Below are positions 45,482 to 54,322 of a DNA stretch of 64,000 bases, in pieces. The notes under the pieces were generated by a model. The model had not been told where the DNA came from. It saw only the letters and a list, made by a program, of their open reading frames with translations, and did no database searches. How positions within the stretch are numbered: the first letter of the stretch is position 1; the number at the start of each line of letters is the position of its first letter. Both the position numbers and the translations under genes were made by a program. The stretch is from Acidocella sp. 20-57-95 (GTDB lineage: Bacteria > Pseudomonadota > Alphaproteobacteria > Acetobacterales > Acetobacteraceae): assembly GCA_002255575.1 (NCBI GenBank), contig NCAT01000013.1, forward strand, positions 1-64,000. Reading direction: 5' to 3'.

Positions 45482-45529
45482 AAAGTGTGGCCAGCTTAAA
45501 GTGCGGCTAGCTTAAGGTGGGGCCAGCTT
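45482..45529. repeat. 16-bp tandem repeat, three copies
   Basis: AAAGTGTGGCCAGCTT, AAAGTGCGGCTAGCTT and AAGGTGGGGCCAGCTT follow each other without gaps between the bactofilin stop and its terminator. Copies differ at two to four positions. Confidence 0.85.
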
Positions 45530-45536
45530 AAAAAGG

Positions 45537-45591
45537 AACCAGGGGCTATATTTCGTTGTGAAGCGCACAACGGGGTATGGCCCCTGGTTTT
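45537..45591. terminator. two-part hairpin terminator between convergent genes
   Basis: The outer stem AACCAGGGGC/GCCCCTGGTT (45537-45546, 45580-45589) is followed by TTTTA, and an inner stem CGTTGTG/CACAACG (45554-45560, 45566-45572) closes the loop. It ends bactofilin transcription and, read from the other side, may also serve the oxygenase gene whose stop codon it touches. Confidence 0.8.
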
Positions 45592-46612
45592 ATGTAGCCG
45601 ATTCCTCGTTCATTTTGCTCTGGTGGTAGCTGAAGGAAGCGTTGATCATGTCGAGCAGATGTTGCCCGGCGGTGGTTGGCGGGTGGATCGGGTTGGGGGT
45701 CAGGCTGGTGATGGGCGTGTGGAAGTTGGGGTCGAAGAAGAAGGGTAACGAGTAGCGTTCGCGGCCTGAGATATTGATGACGCGGTGGGGGGTGGAGGTG
45801 AACTCGTTATTGGTCCAGCGCTCCATCATGTCACCGATATTGACCACGAAACTATTGGGAAACGGCGGAGCTTCGATCCAGGTGCCGGATTTGGTGCGCA
45901 CTTGCAGGCCGCCGGAGGAATCCTGGGCGAGCAGCGTCAGGCAGCCATAGTCGGTATGGGCGCCGGCGCCGATTTGGGCCTCGGTAATGCGGCCGGTTTG
46001 CGGCGGGTAGTGCAGCGGGCCGAGGGTTGTCATGGGCGTGGTGAGCCAGGCGTCGAAATAGGTTTCGGGTAGGTTCAGCGCCATCGCGAAGGCGTGCATC
46101 ATGGTGCGGCCCAGGGTGGTGAGGGCGTCGTAGTAGGTTTGCATGGTTTCGCGCCAGCCGGGCAGGTTGGCTGGCCATTGGTTGGGGCCATGCAGCGGGG
46201 TTTGCGCGAGGACCAGCGGATGGTCGGGGCCAAGGTCGCGGCCGATTTTAATCCCTTCTTTTAAATCCCCGGCGGCTTTTTGTTTGGCCGGGTCGAGGTT
46301 TTCGCCGCCGATTTGGAACCAGCCGCGGTGGCAGGCGGATTTTTCGATGGCGATTTCGGCTTTCTGGGCGGCGGGCAGCGCGAAGAAGCGTTTGGCTTGG
46401 GCGTAGGTGTCCGCGATGAGCTGTGCCGGGATACCGTGATTGATGATGTAGAAGAAACCGATCTGCCGGCAGGCCTCGCCGATCTGGCGTGCGGTGGCGT
46501 CGCGTTCGGCTGGTGTGCCGTGCAGAAAGGGCCCGAAATCGATGAGCGGGATGTGCGCCGCTTCGAGCTGGGCGGGGATCAGGGCGGGGTCGAGTTGTGT
46601 GGTGCTGGGCAT
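45590..46612 (-). CDS. isopenicillin-N-synthase-like 2OG/Fe(II) dioxygenase
   Basis: This encodes 340 residues from the ATG at 46612. The N-terminal domain (IPLIDFGPFLHG; ACRQIGFFYIINHGIP) and the C-terminal jelly roll are typical of the IPNS/ACC-oxidase family. The iron ligands are in GAHTDYGCLTLL (H-x-D) and TPHRVINISGRERYS (distal His), with Arg-x-Ser to hold 2-oxoglutarate. Substrate unknown. It is divergent from the FGGY kinase gene by 42 bp. Confidence 0.9.
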   Translation of the reverse strand: MPSTTQLDPALIPAQLEAAHIPLIDFGPFLHGTPAERDATARQIGEACRQIGFFYIINHGIPAQLIADTYAQAKRFFALPAAQKAEIAIEKSACHRGWFQIGGENLDPAKQKAAGDLKEGIKIGRDLGPDHPLVLAQTPLHGPNQWPANLPGWRETMQTYYDALTTLGRTMMHAFAMALNLPETYFDAWLTTPMTTLGPLHYPPQTGRITEAQIGAGAHTDYGCLTLLAQDSSGGLQVRTKSGTWIEAPPFPNSFVVNIGDMMERWTNNEFTSTPHRVINISGRERYSLPFFFDPNFHTPITSLTPNPIHPPTTAGQHLLDMINASFSYHQSKMNEESAT

Positions 46613-46654
46613 GGCCGGTAGGCTACGGCGCAAGGCAGGGTGGGGCAAGATTTG

Positions 46655-48136
46655 ATGCGGTATTTGCTGGGTGTGGATTTAGGGGCGGGCAGCCTGAAGG
46701 CCACGATTATCAACGAGTCTGGAACGGTGGCGGGCGAGGGCAGCTTTCCGGTCAGCACTGCCATGCCGCGACCGGGATTTGCCGAGCAGGACCCGGCGGA
46801 ATGGTGGACGGCTTTGTGCCAGGCTGTACCGGCGGCGCTGGCGGCAGCCGGGATTGCGGCCAGTGAGATTGCCGGGGTCGGCGTTTCCGCCGGTGCGCAT
46901 ATTCCGGTGCTGCTCGATGAGGCGGGTGCGGTGATCCGCCCGGCGATTATGTGGAGCGACCAGCGCAGCGCGGCGCAAGCGGAAACATTGCAGGCGCAGG
47001 CGGGGGAGATGATAACGCGGACATCGTTGAACCGGGTCAACCCGACCTGGACATTGGCAATGCTGGCGTGGTTGCAGGCGCATGAGCCGGATAACATGGC
47101 GCGGGTGAAGCGGCTGATGCTGGCGAAGGATTATTTGCGATATTGCCTGACCGGCACATGGGAAACCGATTTTTCAGATGCGGTCGGCGCGTTGCTGGCG
47201 GATGATGCGACCAAGGGCTGGTCGGCTGAGATTTGCGGGTTGATCGGCTGGGACGTGAAAACCTTGCCGCCGATTGTGAAGCCGTCCCATGTGGTGGGCG
47301 GAATAACGGCTGCGGCGGCAGCGGCCACCGGGCTGGCAGCGGGCACGAAAGTCGTGTGCGGCTCGAACGATACGACAGTCGAGTTTTTCGGCGTCGGCGC
47401 GATTACGCCGGGAATCGGTGCTGTGAAACTTGCCACCGCCGGGGTGCTGTTTTTGGCAACTGAGGGCAAAAGCGTGCATCCGCCAGTGTCCTGCTATCCG
47501 CATATGATTGAGGGGATGTATTACACCGCCACCGGAACAAATTCCTGCGCCTCCGCGCATCGTTGGCTGCGGGATTTGATGTTTGTTGAGGGCGGCTTTG
47601 CGGAGATGGATGCGCTGGCGGCTGGTGTTGCGGCTGGTGCTGGGGGGTTGTTGTTTCACCCGTATTTACAAGGTGAACGCGCGCCGTATTGGGACCCCAA
47701 ATTACGTGGCGATTTTGTTGGTATCACCATGGCGCACACACGCGCGCATTTCGCCCGCGCTTTGTATGAAGGCATCGCATTTTCGATCCGCGATGTGTTG
47801 CAGGCCGCGCAAAGTTTGGGCCTGGCATATGGAACCATCCGGTTGATGGGCGGTGGGGCGCGCAGTGCCACCTGGCGGCAGATTATCGCCGATGTCACCG
47901 GGCTGACGGTGGAGGTGATGGAAAATGGTGATGCGTCCTTCGGTGCGGCATTGGTGGCAGGCATTGGCGTGGGCGTATTCGCATCTCCCCAAGCGGCGGT
48001 GGCGCAATGCGTGCGGCAGGTGAGTATGTGCGTGCCGGATGCGGCGCGGCATGAGGTATATTCGGCTTTGTTTGGAATTTATAAGGACACGCAAAAGGCT
48101 TTGGCGGATCTGAGTCATCGATTGGCGGAGGTTTAG
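46655..48136 (+). CDS. FGGY-family carbohydrate kinase, xylulokinase-like
   Basis: This encodes 493 residues. The ATPase-fold phosphate motifs are LLGVDLGAGSLKATII at the N-terminus and VVCGSNDTTVEFFGVGA in the middle; PAIMWSDQRSAAQAE contains the D-Q-R segment of sugar binding, and MGGGARSATWRQIIADVTG is the second FGGY signature. The pattern fits xylulokinase, phosphorylating D-xylulose to the 5-phosphate, but other pentuloses are possible. No pentose transporter or isomerase is nearby. Confidence 0.85.
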   Translation: MRYLLGVDLGAGSLKATIINESGTVAGEGSFPVSTAMPRPGFAEQDPAEWWTALCQAVPAALAAAGIAASEIAGVGVSAGAHIPVLLDEAGAVIRPAIMWSDQRSAAQAETLQAQAGEMITRTSLNRVNPTWTLAMLAWLQAHEPDNMARVKRLMLAKDYLRYCLTGTWETDFSDAVGALLADDATKGWSAEICGLIGWDVKTLPPIVKPSHVVGGITAAAAAATGLAAGTKVVCGSNDTTVEFFGVGAITPGIGAVKLATAGVLFLATEGKSVHPPVSCYPHMIEGMYYTATGTNSCASAHRWLRDLMFVEGGFAEMDALAAGVAAGAGGLLFHPYLQGERAPYWDPKLRGDFVGITMAHTRAHFARALYEGIAFSIRDVLQAAQSLGLAYGTIRLMGGGARSATWRQIIADVTGLTVEVMENGDASFGAALVAGIGVGVFASPQAAVAQCVRQVSMCVPDAARHEVYSALFGIYKDTQKALADLSHRLAEV

Positions 48137-48140
48137 AGTG

Positions 48141-48164
48141 ATCCCCGCCTGCGCGGGGATGACG
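48141..48164. repeat. single REP hairpin
   Basis: ATCCCCGC-CTGC-GCGGGGAT-GACG directly follows the kinase stop. It is the same 8-bp stem, four-base loop and GACG tail as the other REP copies, with yet another stem sequence. Decayed GGGGATGA words continue to about 48230. Confidence 0.8.
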
Positions 48165-48259
48165 ATGGGGGACGCGGGGATGATGATGGTGGTTGAGGGT
48201 TGGCGAGTGGGGCGGTGGGGATGACGAGGGGGCGCGGGTTGGCGTAGGCATCATCCTAA

Positions 48260-48655
48260 CTAGCTGCTTGTGAACGTAACCTTCACCCCTAGCCCGCCAT
48301 GTATCTCAAATTTTTGCGGTGTCGGGTGGAGTTGGATGGTGGCTGCGTTGTCGGATTGCCATTTGATCTTCCAGCCCGTTACGCGGTCCATGCTGGCGAT
48401 GAGATGGTGTTTGTGGGGGGCGCGGAAGCCTGCGTTGGCCAGGTAAAAATCGGTTGTTCCAGCGGACGTGCTGAACACTTCGATCTGGCGCAAATTGGTT
48501 GGAGAGTGAATGACTGCAACCGGCCGCGCCGGCATCGCGGCACCCCAGGCGGCGACAGACACTGAAAGTGCCGCGCAGATAAAGGCTGCGCGCAAGGTGG
48601 TGCGGCGAAGGTGGGGGGAGCGTGTTGGTTCGGGCCAGGTTGTGCTGTCGAACAT
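48260..48655 (-). CDS. small exported hypothetical protein
   Basis: This encodes 131 residues. A signal peptide-like stretch follows a charged N-terminus (RRTTLRAAFICAALSVSVAA, cleavage expected near WGAAMPA). The mature part of about 95 residues has no recognised domain; it begins RPVAVIHSPTNLRQIEVFST. The gene lies 23 bases downstream of chvG on the same strand and may share its transcript. In many alphaproteobacteria hprK occupies this place; this protein is not HprK. Confidence 0.6.
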   Translation of the reverse strand: MFDSTTWPEPTRSPHLRRTTLRAAFICAALSVSVAAWGAAMPARPVAVIHSPTNLRQIEVFSTSAGTTDFYLANAGFRAPHKHHLIASMDRVTGWKIKWQSDNAATIQLHPTPQKFEIHGGLGVKVTFTSS

Positions 48656-48678
48656 TCGCGCAGCATACGCGCAAACCG

Positions 48679-50316
48679 CTAGTCTGTCTCGGCTTTTGGT
48701 AACCTGATGACAAACCGCGCGCCGATGATGTTGCCGTCAGTATCGCGGCGGTTCTCAGCCGAGATGCGACCCTGATGCGCCTCGATAATCTGCCGCGAAA
48801 TCGACAGCCCCAGCCCGGAATGGCTGCCAAATTGCTCGGAGGTTGGGCGTTCGGAATAGAAGCGGTCGAAAATACTATCGAGCTTGCCATCCGGAATGCC
48901 GGGACCTTCATCCTCGACCGCCAGTTCCACAATGCCGCCGGTCTCGCGGCCGCGCAGCCAGATGAAGCCGTCTGGTGGGCTGAAGGAAATGGCATTGCCG
49001 ATCAGGTTGCGCAGCACCTGCACCAGCCGGGTTTCCACACCGCGCACGGTCAGCCCGGCGCCTTGGCTGTCCAGCACCATGCGGGGGCCGTTCTCCTTGC
49101 GGGTTGCGTCATGCATTTCAGTGAGCGTTTCCAAAATCGGCGCGAGGTCGATCACTTCCAGGCGCGTGCGCGAAAGTTCGGAATCCAGCCGGGAGCTATC
49201 TGAAATATCGGTAATCAGCCGGTCTAGCCTTGCGACATCCTGCGTGACGATGGCGAGCAGCCGGGTCGCGCGGGTGGGGTCTTCGACGCGGGTGAGCGTT
49301 TCGATGGCGGAGCGGATTGAGGAGAGCGGGTTTTTAATCTCGTGGGAGACATCGGCGGCAAATTGCTCGATCGCGTCCATGCGCGCCCATAAGGCTTTGG
49401 AAGAGCCATCGAGGGCGCGGGCGAGTGTGCCGATCTCGTCGTTGCGTTCAATGATCGCATCCGGCAGCGCCTGGGTGCGGGCACGGCCTTCGCGCATCAG
49501 CGCCGCGGCGCTGGCCAGGCGTAAAATCGGGCTGGCGATGGTGCGGGCGAGGTAGAATGAGACGATGACAGTAAGCGCGAGTGCCAGCGCAAACAGCCCC
49601 AGAATGGAAAGCCGGATGGCGAGCACCGCTTGGTCAACCGCGCTGGCCTCGCGGGTGAGCAGCACGGTGCCGACATTTTGCTGGCTGCGGCTGATCGGCT
49701 CGGCCACCGTGACCAGCAACTGGCCATCGGCGCTGCGGCGCACATAGGGGGCGGCTTCCTGGTTGGGGGAGACCGAGGTAAGCTGCAAGGCTTCCCTGGC
49801 ATCGGGCTCCCAGCCCAGGGTCGCAGGATTTTCACCAGCACCGGAGCCGATCAGGCCAGACTCATCCTGCGGCTGGGTGAGCGCGCCGGAGAGATGGTCG
49901 TAAGCATAGCTCACCACCCGGTTGAACCAGTTTGGCGGCGGGGCGGCGGGCAAAGGCTCGGTGACGATGGCGCCACCAGGGCCGGGATGGATGCGCGAAT
50001 TGGCGATGATCTGGCCATCCGGCCCATAAATTAACGCCTGCGCGTTGGGGGTGGGCTCGATGAGCTGGTAGAGCAAAGGCTGGGCGAGATCGGCGTTCAG
50101 CACCGGCTGGTTGGCCTGGTTGGTCTGCACGGCAGATTGGCTGAGCGCACCGGCAAAAATGCGGGCCTGTTCGCGCAGTGCCGAGACCTCGGCGGAGAGC
50201 AGCCCCTGCTGGTATTGGTCGAGATAGAACAGAGCCGCGAAAATCAGCGCCACCGGCAGCAAATTCACCAGCAATATATCGCGCAACAGGCGTGATAGGC
50301 GGGTGCGCTTGGTCAT
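48679..50316 (-). CDS. chvG: sensor histidine kinase ChvG
   Basis: This encodes 545 residues. Two membrane helices (about residues 14-30 and 235-260) flank a periplasmic sensor domain, followed by HAMP, the H box FAADVSHEIKNPLSSIRSAI, N box RNLIGNAISFSP and G boxes VEDEGPGIPDGK and GSHSGLGLSISRQI. ChvG (ExoS) responds to acid and envelope stress in alphaproteobacteria and phosphorylates ChvI. It lies nine bases after chvI in the same operon, beside pckA as in rhizobia. Confidence 0.93.
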   Translation of the reverse strand: MTKRTRLSRLLRDILLVNLLPVALIFAALFYLDQYQQGLLSAEVSALREQARIFAGALSQSAVQTNQANQPVLNADLAQPLLYQLIEPTPNAQALIYGPDGQIIANSRIHPGPGGAIVTEPLPAAPPPNWFNRVVSYAYDHLSGALTQPQDESGLIGSGAGENPATLGWEPDAREALQLTSVSPNQEAAPYVRRSADGQLLVTVAEPISRSQQNVGTVLLTREASAVDQAVLAIRLSILGLFALALALTVIVSFYLARTIASPILRLASAAALMREGRARTQALPDAIIERNDEIGTLARALDGSSKALWARMDAIEQFAADVSHEIKNPLSSIRSAIETLTRVEDPTRATRLLAIVTQDVARLDRLITDISDSSRLDSELSRTRLEVIDLAPILETLTEMHDATRKENGPRMVLDSQGAGLTVRGVETRLVQVLRNLIGNAISFSPPDGFIWLRGRETGGIVELAVEDEGPGIPDGKLDSIFDRFYSERPTSEQFGSHSGLGLSISRQIIEAHQGRISAENRRDTDGNIIGARFVIRLPKAETD

Positions 50317-50325
50317 AGCCGCGCC

Positions 50326-51018
50326 TTACGCTTCCTTGTAGCGGTAGCCGATGCCGTAGAGGGTCTCGATCTGGTCGAACTCCTCGTCCTCGTTGCGGAA
50401 TTTTTTACGCAGGCGCTTCACATGGCTGTCGATGGTGCGGTCATCCACGTACACATTCTCGCCATAGGCAGCGTCGATCAGCTGGTCGCGGGATTTTACC
50501 ATGCCGGGCCGAGTGGCCAGCGCTTTGACCAATAAAAATTCTGTCACGGTAAGCTGGATGTCGATGCCCTTCCATAGGCACTGATGCTTGGTCTCATCGA
50601 GCGTCAGGTTGCCGCGGGTGAGCACGCTGGCCGGTGCTGCCCCGGCTTTGGTGGCTTCGTTGCGGCGTAACAGTGCCCGGATACGTTCCAATAATAGCCG
50701 CTGGCTGAAGGGTTTGGTGATGTAGTCATCAGCCCCCAGGCGCAGCCCCATCAGCTCGTCGAGCTCATCATCCTTCGAGGTGAGGAAAATCACCGGCATG
50801 GCGGAGCGGGCGCGCAGCTTCTGCAACAGCTCCATGCCATCCATGCGCGGCATTTTAATATCCAGAACCGCCAAATCCACCGGTTTAGCCAGCAGCGCCT
50901 GGAGGGCTGATTCACCATCGGTGTAAGTGACCACCGAAAAACCCTCTTGCTCCAGGGTCATCTGGACGGAGATCAGGATGTTGCGGTCGTCATCGACCAA
51001 GGCGATTGTCTGTTTCAT
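50326..51018 (-). CDS. chvI: response regulator ChvI
   Basis: This encodes 230 residues from the ATG at 51018. The receiver domain has [11 protein letters not shown], the phosphoacceptor in [16 protein letters not shown], and the TS/K switch FLTSKDD and DDYITKPFS. The OmpR-type winged helix includes [19 protein letters not shown] and [17 protein letters not shown]. It is the transcription factor of the ChvGI system. A HugZ-like gene is divergent with only 48 bp between the two starts. Confidence 0.95.
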   Translation of the reverse strand: MKQTIALVDDDRNILISVQMTLEQEGFSVVTYTDGESALQALLAKPVDLAVLDIKMPRMDGMELLQKLRARSAMPVIFLTSKDDELDELMGLRLGADDYITKPFSQRLLLERIRALLRRNEATKAGAAPASVLTRGNLTLDETKHQCLWKGIDIQLTVTEFLLVKALATRPGMVKSRDQLIDAAYGENVYVDDRTIDSHVKRLRKKFRNEDEEFDQIETLYGIGYRYKEA

Positions 51019-51066
51019 GCGTTCGGGCTCATAATGACAGGTATGCAAGGCGGGAGTGACCGGATT

Positions 51067-51537
51067 ATGGCAACAGCGCAAGAGCGAGATTTTTATCAAG
51101 AGGCGATTTTGCTCCTACGGGCGGCAAAATCCGCGACTTTGGCCACCTGCCAGGATAATATGCCGTTTGCGGCGTTGGCGACACCGGCGTTTTTGCCCGA
51201 CCTTTCGGCGGTGCTCCTGCTCTCAACACTTTCCGGCCATACGCGGCAACTAAAAGCCAATCCTTTCTGCGCCTTATTGGTGATGGGGCCAGCCCCCGAT
51301 GCTAACCCGCAAACCGCGCCGCGCCTGTGCTTAAGCGGCCACGCCGAGATTAGCACCGATGCCGCCGTGCGCGCGGCGTTTCTGGCCGTGCATCCTTACG
51401 CCGCGATGTATGCCGACTTCACCGATTTCAGTTTTTGGCACGTTCATGTAACCGGCGCGCATTATGTCGGTGGGTTTGCAGCGGCTGCAACGCTGGATGT
51501 GGAAAAACTCAGAGCCCGGAGCCTTAATTCTCCGTAA
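51067..51537 (+). CDS. HugZ-like pyridoxamine-phosphate-oxidase-fold protein
   Basis: This encodes 156 residues. The split-barrel flavin-binding fold is seen in [40 protein letters not shown] and [20 protein letters not shown], ending with [19 protein letters not shown]. These resemble HugZ-type heme-utilisation proteins, which bind FMN or heme. The start at 51067 is approximate; an ATG at 51043 is in frame. It lies between chvI and pckA. Confidence 0.8.
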   Translation: MATAQERDFYQEAILLLRAAKSATLATCQDNMPFAALATPAFLPDLSAVLLLSTLSGHTRQLKANPFCALLVMGPAPDANPQTAPRLCLSGHAEISTDAAVRAAFLAVHPYAAMYADFTDFSFWHVHVTGAHYVGGFAAAATLDVEKLRARSLNSP

Positions 51538-51677
51538 GTGTTTGGTTTTGCTGCGCTGCGTCAACGAATTTACTGCTAGAAATGGAATGGAACGGTTGAT
51601 GCCCGTGACTGAGATGCTTATGCAGGCTCATTGAACTGCCTTATTTTCGAAATGTTTTGTCCAAGGAACAACATACC

Positions 51678-53294
51678 GTGAACCATATGTCCGTCTCTGA
51701 GAAGCTGCATGACGCCACCCCGCTTGCCGGGACCGGCATTCGTGTGGCTGGCGCGCTGCACGCCAACCTTACCGCACCGGCGTTGGTCGCGCATTCGCTG
51801 CGCAAGGGCGAAGGCAGGCTTTCCGCGGATGGCGCGATCATCGTGCGCACCGGCATTCATACCGGGCGCTCGGTTGGGGATAAATACGTGGTCGATGAGC
51901 CCGCCACCACCGGCGATGTCTGGTGGGGTAAGGTGAACCAGAAAATGCCGGAAGCGAAGTTCGCGATGCTGAAAGGCCGCGTGCAAGCCTATATGCAGGG
52001 CCGCGAGCTGTTCACCCAGGATTTATATGCGGGCGCCGACCCCGCCAACCGCATTCGTGTGCGGCTGGTCACCACCGGCGCGTGGCAGGCTTTGTTCGCC
52101 CGCAACATGTTTATCCGCCCGCCGGTGGCCGAGCTTGCCGGGTTTGTCCCTGATTACGTGATTTTGCACGCGCCGGAGTTTGAAACCGACCCGGCTTTGG
52201 ATGGTGTGAACGGCGCCACGGCGATTGTGCTGTCATTCTCAGAAAAGCTCATCGTCATCGCCGGTACGCAATATGCCGGGGAGATTAAGAAATCCATTTT
52301 CACGGTGATGAACTGGATTTTGCCTGCCAAAGGCGTGCTGCCGATGCATTGCAGCGCCAATATTGGCAAAAATGAAGACAGCGCTTTGTTCTTTGGCCTC
52401 TCCGGCACTGGTAAAACCACGTTGTCGTCGGACCCTGCCCGCCGCCTGATCGGCGATGATGAGCATGGCTGGTCCGCCAATGGCGTGTTCAACTTTGAAG
52501 GCGGCTGCTACGCCAAAGTGATCGACCTCTCACAGACCGCTGAGCCGGAAATCTGGGCGGCCTCGCACCGCTTTGGCACCGTGCTGGAAAATGTCGTGGC
52601 CGACCCGCAAGGGCACCTGGACCTGACCGACCAGACCTACACGGAAAATACCCGCTCCTGCTACCCGGTTGAGTTCATCCCGAATGTGGAACTCTCCGGC
52701 CGCGGCGCGATCCCCAAGAACCTGTTCATGCTGACCGCCGATGCCTTCGGCGTGCTGCCACCAATCTCAAAACTGACCCCATCACAAGCCATGTACCATT
52801 TCATGTCTGGCTATACGGCCCGCGTGGCGGGTACCGAAAAAGGCATGGGATCAGAGCCGCAAGCCACCTTCTCCACCTGCTTTGGCGCTCCCTTCCTGCC
52901 GCGCCACCCGGCCGTGTATGGCAAGCTGCTGGAAAAACTGATCGCCGAGCATGGCGTGAATTGCTGGTTGGTGAATACCGGCTGGACCGGCGGCGCCTAT
53001 GGCGTGGGCAAACGTATGTCGATCAAACACACGCGCGCCCTGCTGCGTGCCGCCCTCTCCGGTGAACTTGATAAAGGCAATTTCCGCCGTGACCCGTTCT
53101 TTGGCCTCGGCGTGCCCGAGCAAGTGGCGGATGTACCCACCGAGGTGCTCGACCCGCGCCAAGCCTGGGCCGACCAAGCTGCCTACGACGTGGCCGCCGC
53201 CGACCTAGTGCGCCAGTTTGAAGAAAACTTCGCCACCTTCTCCGACCTCGTGGGCGATGACGTAAAAGCCGCTGCGATCCGAGCGGCTGCTTAA
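51678..53294 (+). CDS. pckA: phosphoenolpyruvate carboxykinase (ATP)
   Basis: This encodes 538 residues from GTG 51678, with AAGGA ten bases upstream; an ATG at 51687 is also possible. The P-loop is FFGLSGTGKTTLSSDP, with IIVRTGIHTGRSVGDKY, the PEPCK motif VMNWILPAKGVLPMHCSANI and FNFEGGCYAKVIDLS. It converts oxaloacetate to PEP in gluconeogenesis. ChvI is known to influence pckA in rhizobia. A hairpin terminator at 53303 follows. Confidence 0.97.
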   Translation: MNHMSVSEKLHDATPLAGTGIRVAGALHANLTAPALVAHSLRKGEGRLSADGAIIVRTGIHTGRSVGDKYVVDEPATTGDVWWGKVNQKMPEAKFAMLKGRVQAYMQGRELFTQDLYAGADPANRIRVRLVTTGAWQALFARNMFIRPPVAELAGFVPDYVILHAPEFETDPALDGVNGATAIVLSFSEKLIVIAGTQYAGEIKKSIFTVMNWILPAKGVLPMHCSANIGKNEDSALFFGLSGTGKTTLSSDPARRLIGDDEHGWSANGVFNFEGGCYAKVIDLSQTAEPEIWAASHRFGTVLENVVADPQGHLDLTDQTYTENTRSCYPVEFIPNVELSGRGAIPKNLFMLTADAFGVLPPISKLTPSQAMYHFMSGYTARVAGTEKGMGSEPQATFSTCFGAPFLPRHPAVYGKLLEKLIAEHGVNCWLVNTGWTGGAYGVGKRMSIKHTRALLRAALSGELDKGNFRRDPFFGLGVPEQVADVPTEVLDPRQAWADQAAYDVAAADLVRQFEENFATFSDLVGDDVKAAAIRAAA

Positions 53295-53302
53295 AGAGGG
53301 AG

Positions 53303-53336
53303 TAAGGCCAGGGGGGGCAAAGCCCCCTTGGCCTTA
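53303..53336 (+). terminator. hairpin resembling joined ends of the five-hairpin element
   Basis: TAAGGCCA-G7-C, loop AAA, then GCCCCCTTGGCCTTA form a stem of about 15 bp with one bulged G, eight bases after the pckA stop. Its outer bases TAAGGCCA match the ends of the elements at 18842 and 23127. It probably ends pckA transcription, since the next gene is convergent, though no T tract follows. Confidence 0.65.
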
Positions 53337-53387
53337 ACTTACCTAGCAGCCGCCCGATAGCTGCACCGGTTATTTGACCTGCGCCGG

Positions 53388-54170
53388 TTATTTGGGCGCG
53401 GTTGGCGTGGCCGGAGGTGCTGGGGGTGGGGCTGGGTGGATGCCGAGGAGGTTGTTGACGCCGTTGAAGATGGGGGCTGTTGCGGGAACGGCGTGGACGA
53501 CTTGGTCGCGGTAGGCCCACAGGCCGCCACAGACGGCAACCAACAGGAGCACGGTGGTAAAGAGGCCGGCGCGGCCGGCGCGGATATCTTCTGAGCCGGC
53601 GGTACGAGATGATTTTACCAGGGCGGCAAAACGTTCTTCATTGCCGGGGAACGCGTTGTTATTATTCGCTTCGGGGGTTTCGGCGGGTCTTTCATCGTCT
53701 TCCTCGCCGGGCGCTGGTTTGCGTGCGAGGCTGGCGATGATGTCAGCGGTGCTGCTGGGGCCCTCATAGACGAACGGATTGCGTTCTGGCTGGGGCTCGG
53801 CATCCGCCGGGGAGGGCCAGGCGGCGGTGCTGGTGGTGGTTGGCGCGGCAGGCTCGAAACCCGCGCCGGAGACGCGCGGCGTTTCCTCGAACACGTTCCG
53901 CGCGCCGGGGGCTGGCCAGGCACCGGGTTCGGTCGGTGCGACAGAAGCCGGTGCGACAGAAGGCAGTGCGAAAGAGGCGGGCGGGGCGGAGGCGGGTGCA
54001 GGGATTTCGACGGCGGCTGGCCATACCGGCGCGGCGGGCGGCAGCTTCATTTCGCCAGAGGTGGCCCATTCATGACCACATTGCGCGCAGCGCATTCTAC
54101 GGGTGCGTCCGGCCAGTTTGGCATCCGGAACATCGTATTCAGTCTGACAACCTGGGCAGGAAATTCGCAT
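53388..54170 (-). CDS. MJ0042-type zinc-ribbon membrane protein
   Basis: This encodes 260 residues from the ATG at 54170. The N-terminal zinc ribbon has CPGCQTEYDVPDAKLAGRTR followed by MRCAQCGHEW (two C-x-x-C pairs). A long Pro/Ala-rich middle (residues 40-165) and one C-terminal membrane helix (LFTTVLLLVAVCGGLWAY) end with a Pro-rich tail. Proteins of this build are common next to ftsE in alphaproteobacteria but lack a defined function. It is divergent from ftsE. Confidence 0.82.
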   Translation of the reverse strand: MRISCPGCQTEYDVPDAKLAGRTRRMRCAQCGHEWATSGEMKLPPAAPVWPAAVEIPAPASAPPASFALPSVAPASVAPTEPGAWPAPGARNVFEETPRVSGAGFEPAAPTTTSTAAWPSPADAEPQPERNPFVYEGPSSTADIIASLARKPAPGEEDDERPAETPEANNNNAFPGNEERFAALVKSSRTAGSEDIRAGRAGLFTTVLLLVAVCGGLWAYRDQVVHAVPATAPIFNGVNNLLGIHPAPPPAPPATPTAPK

Positions 54171-54322
54171 TATGGTTAATGAAATGACATTTTTGTGCGT
54201 GTTAGGCAACAGAGCGAGAGCGAGAATAACGCGATAGAACGTTAAGATTGAAAAATTTTCTCATTTTGGCTTGCGGAACGTCGGGCTGGGACGGCACAAA
54301 AGATCAGGTCAGGTGGGGATTC

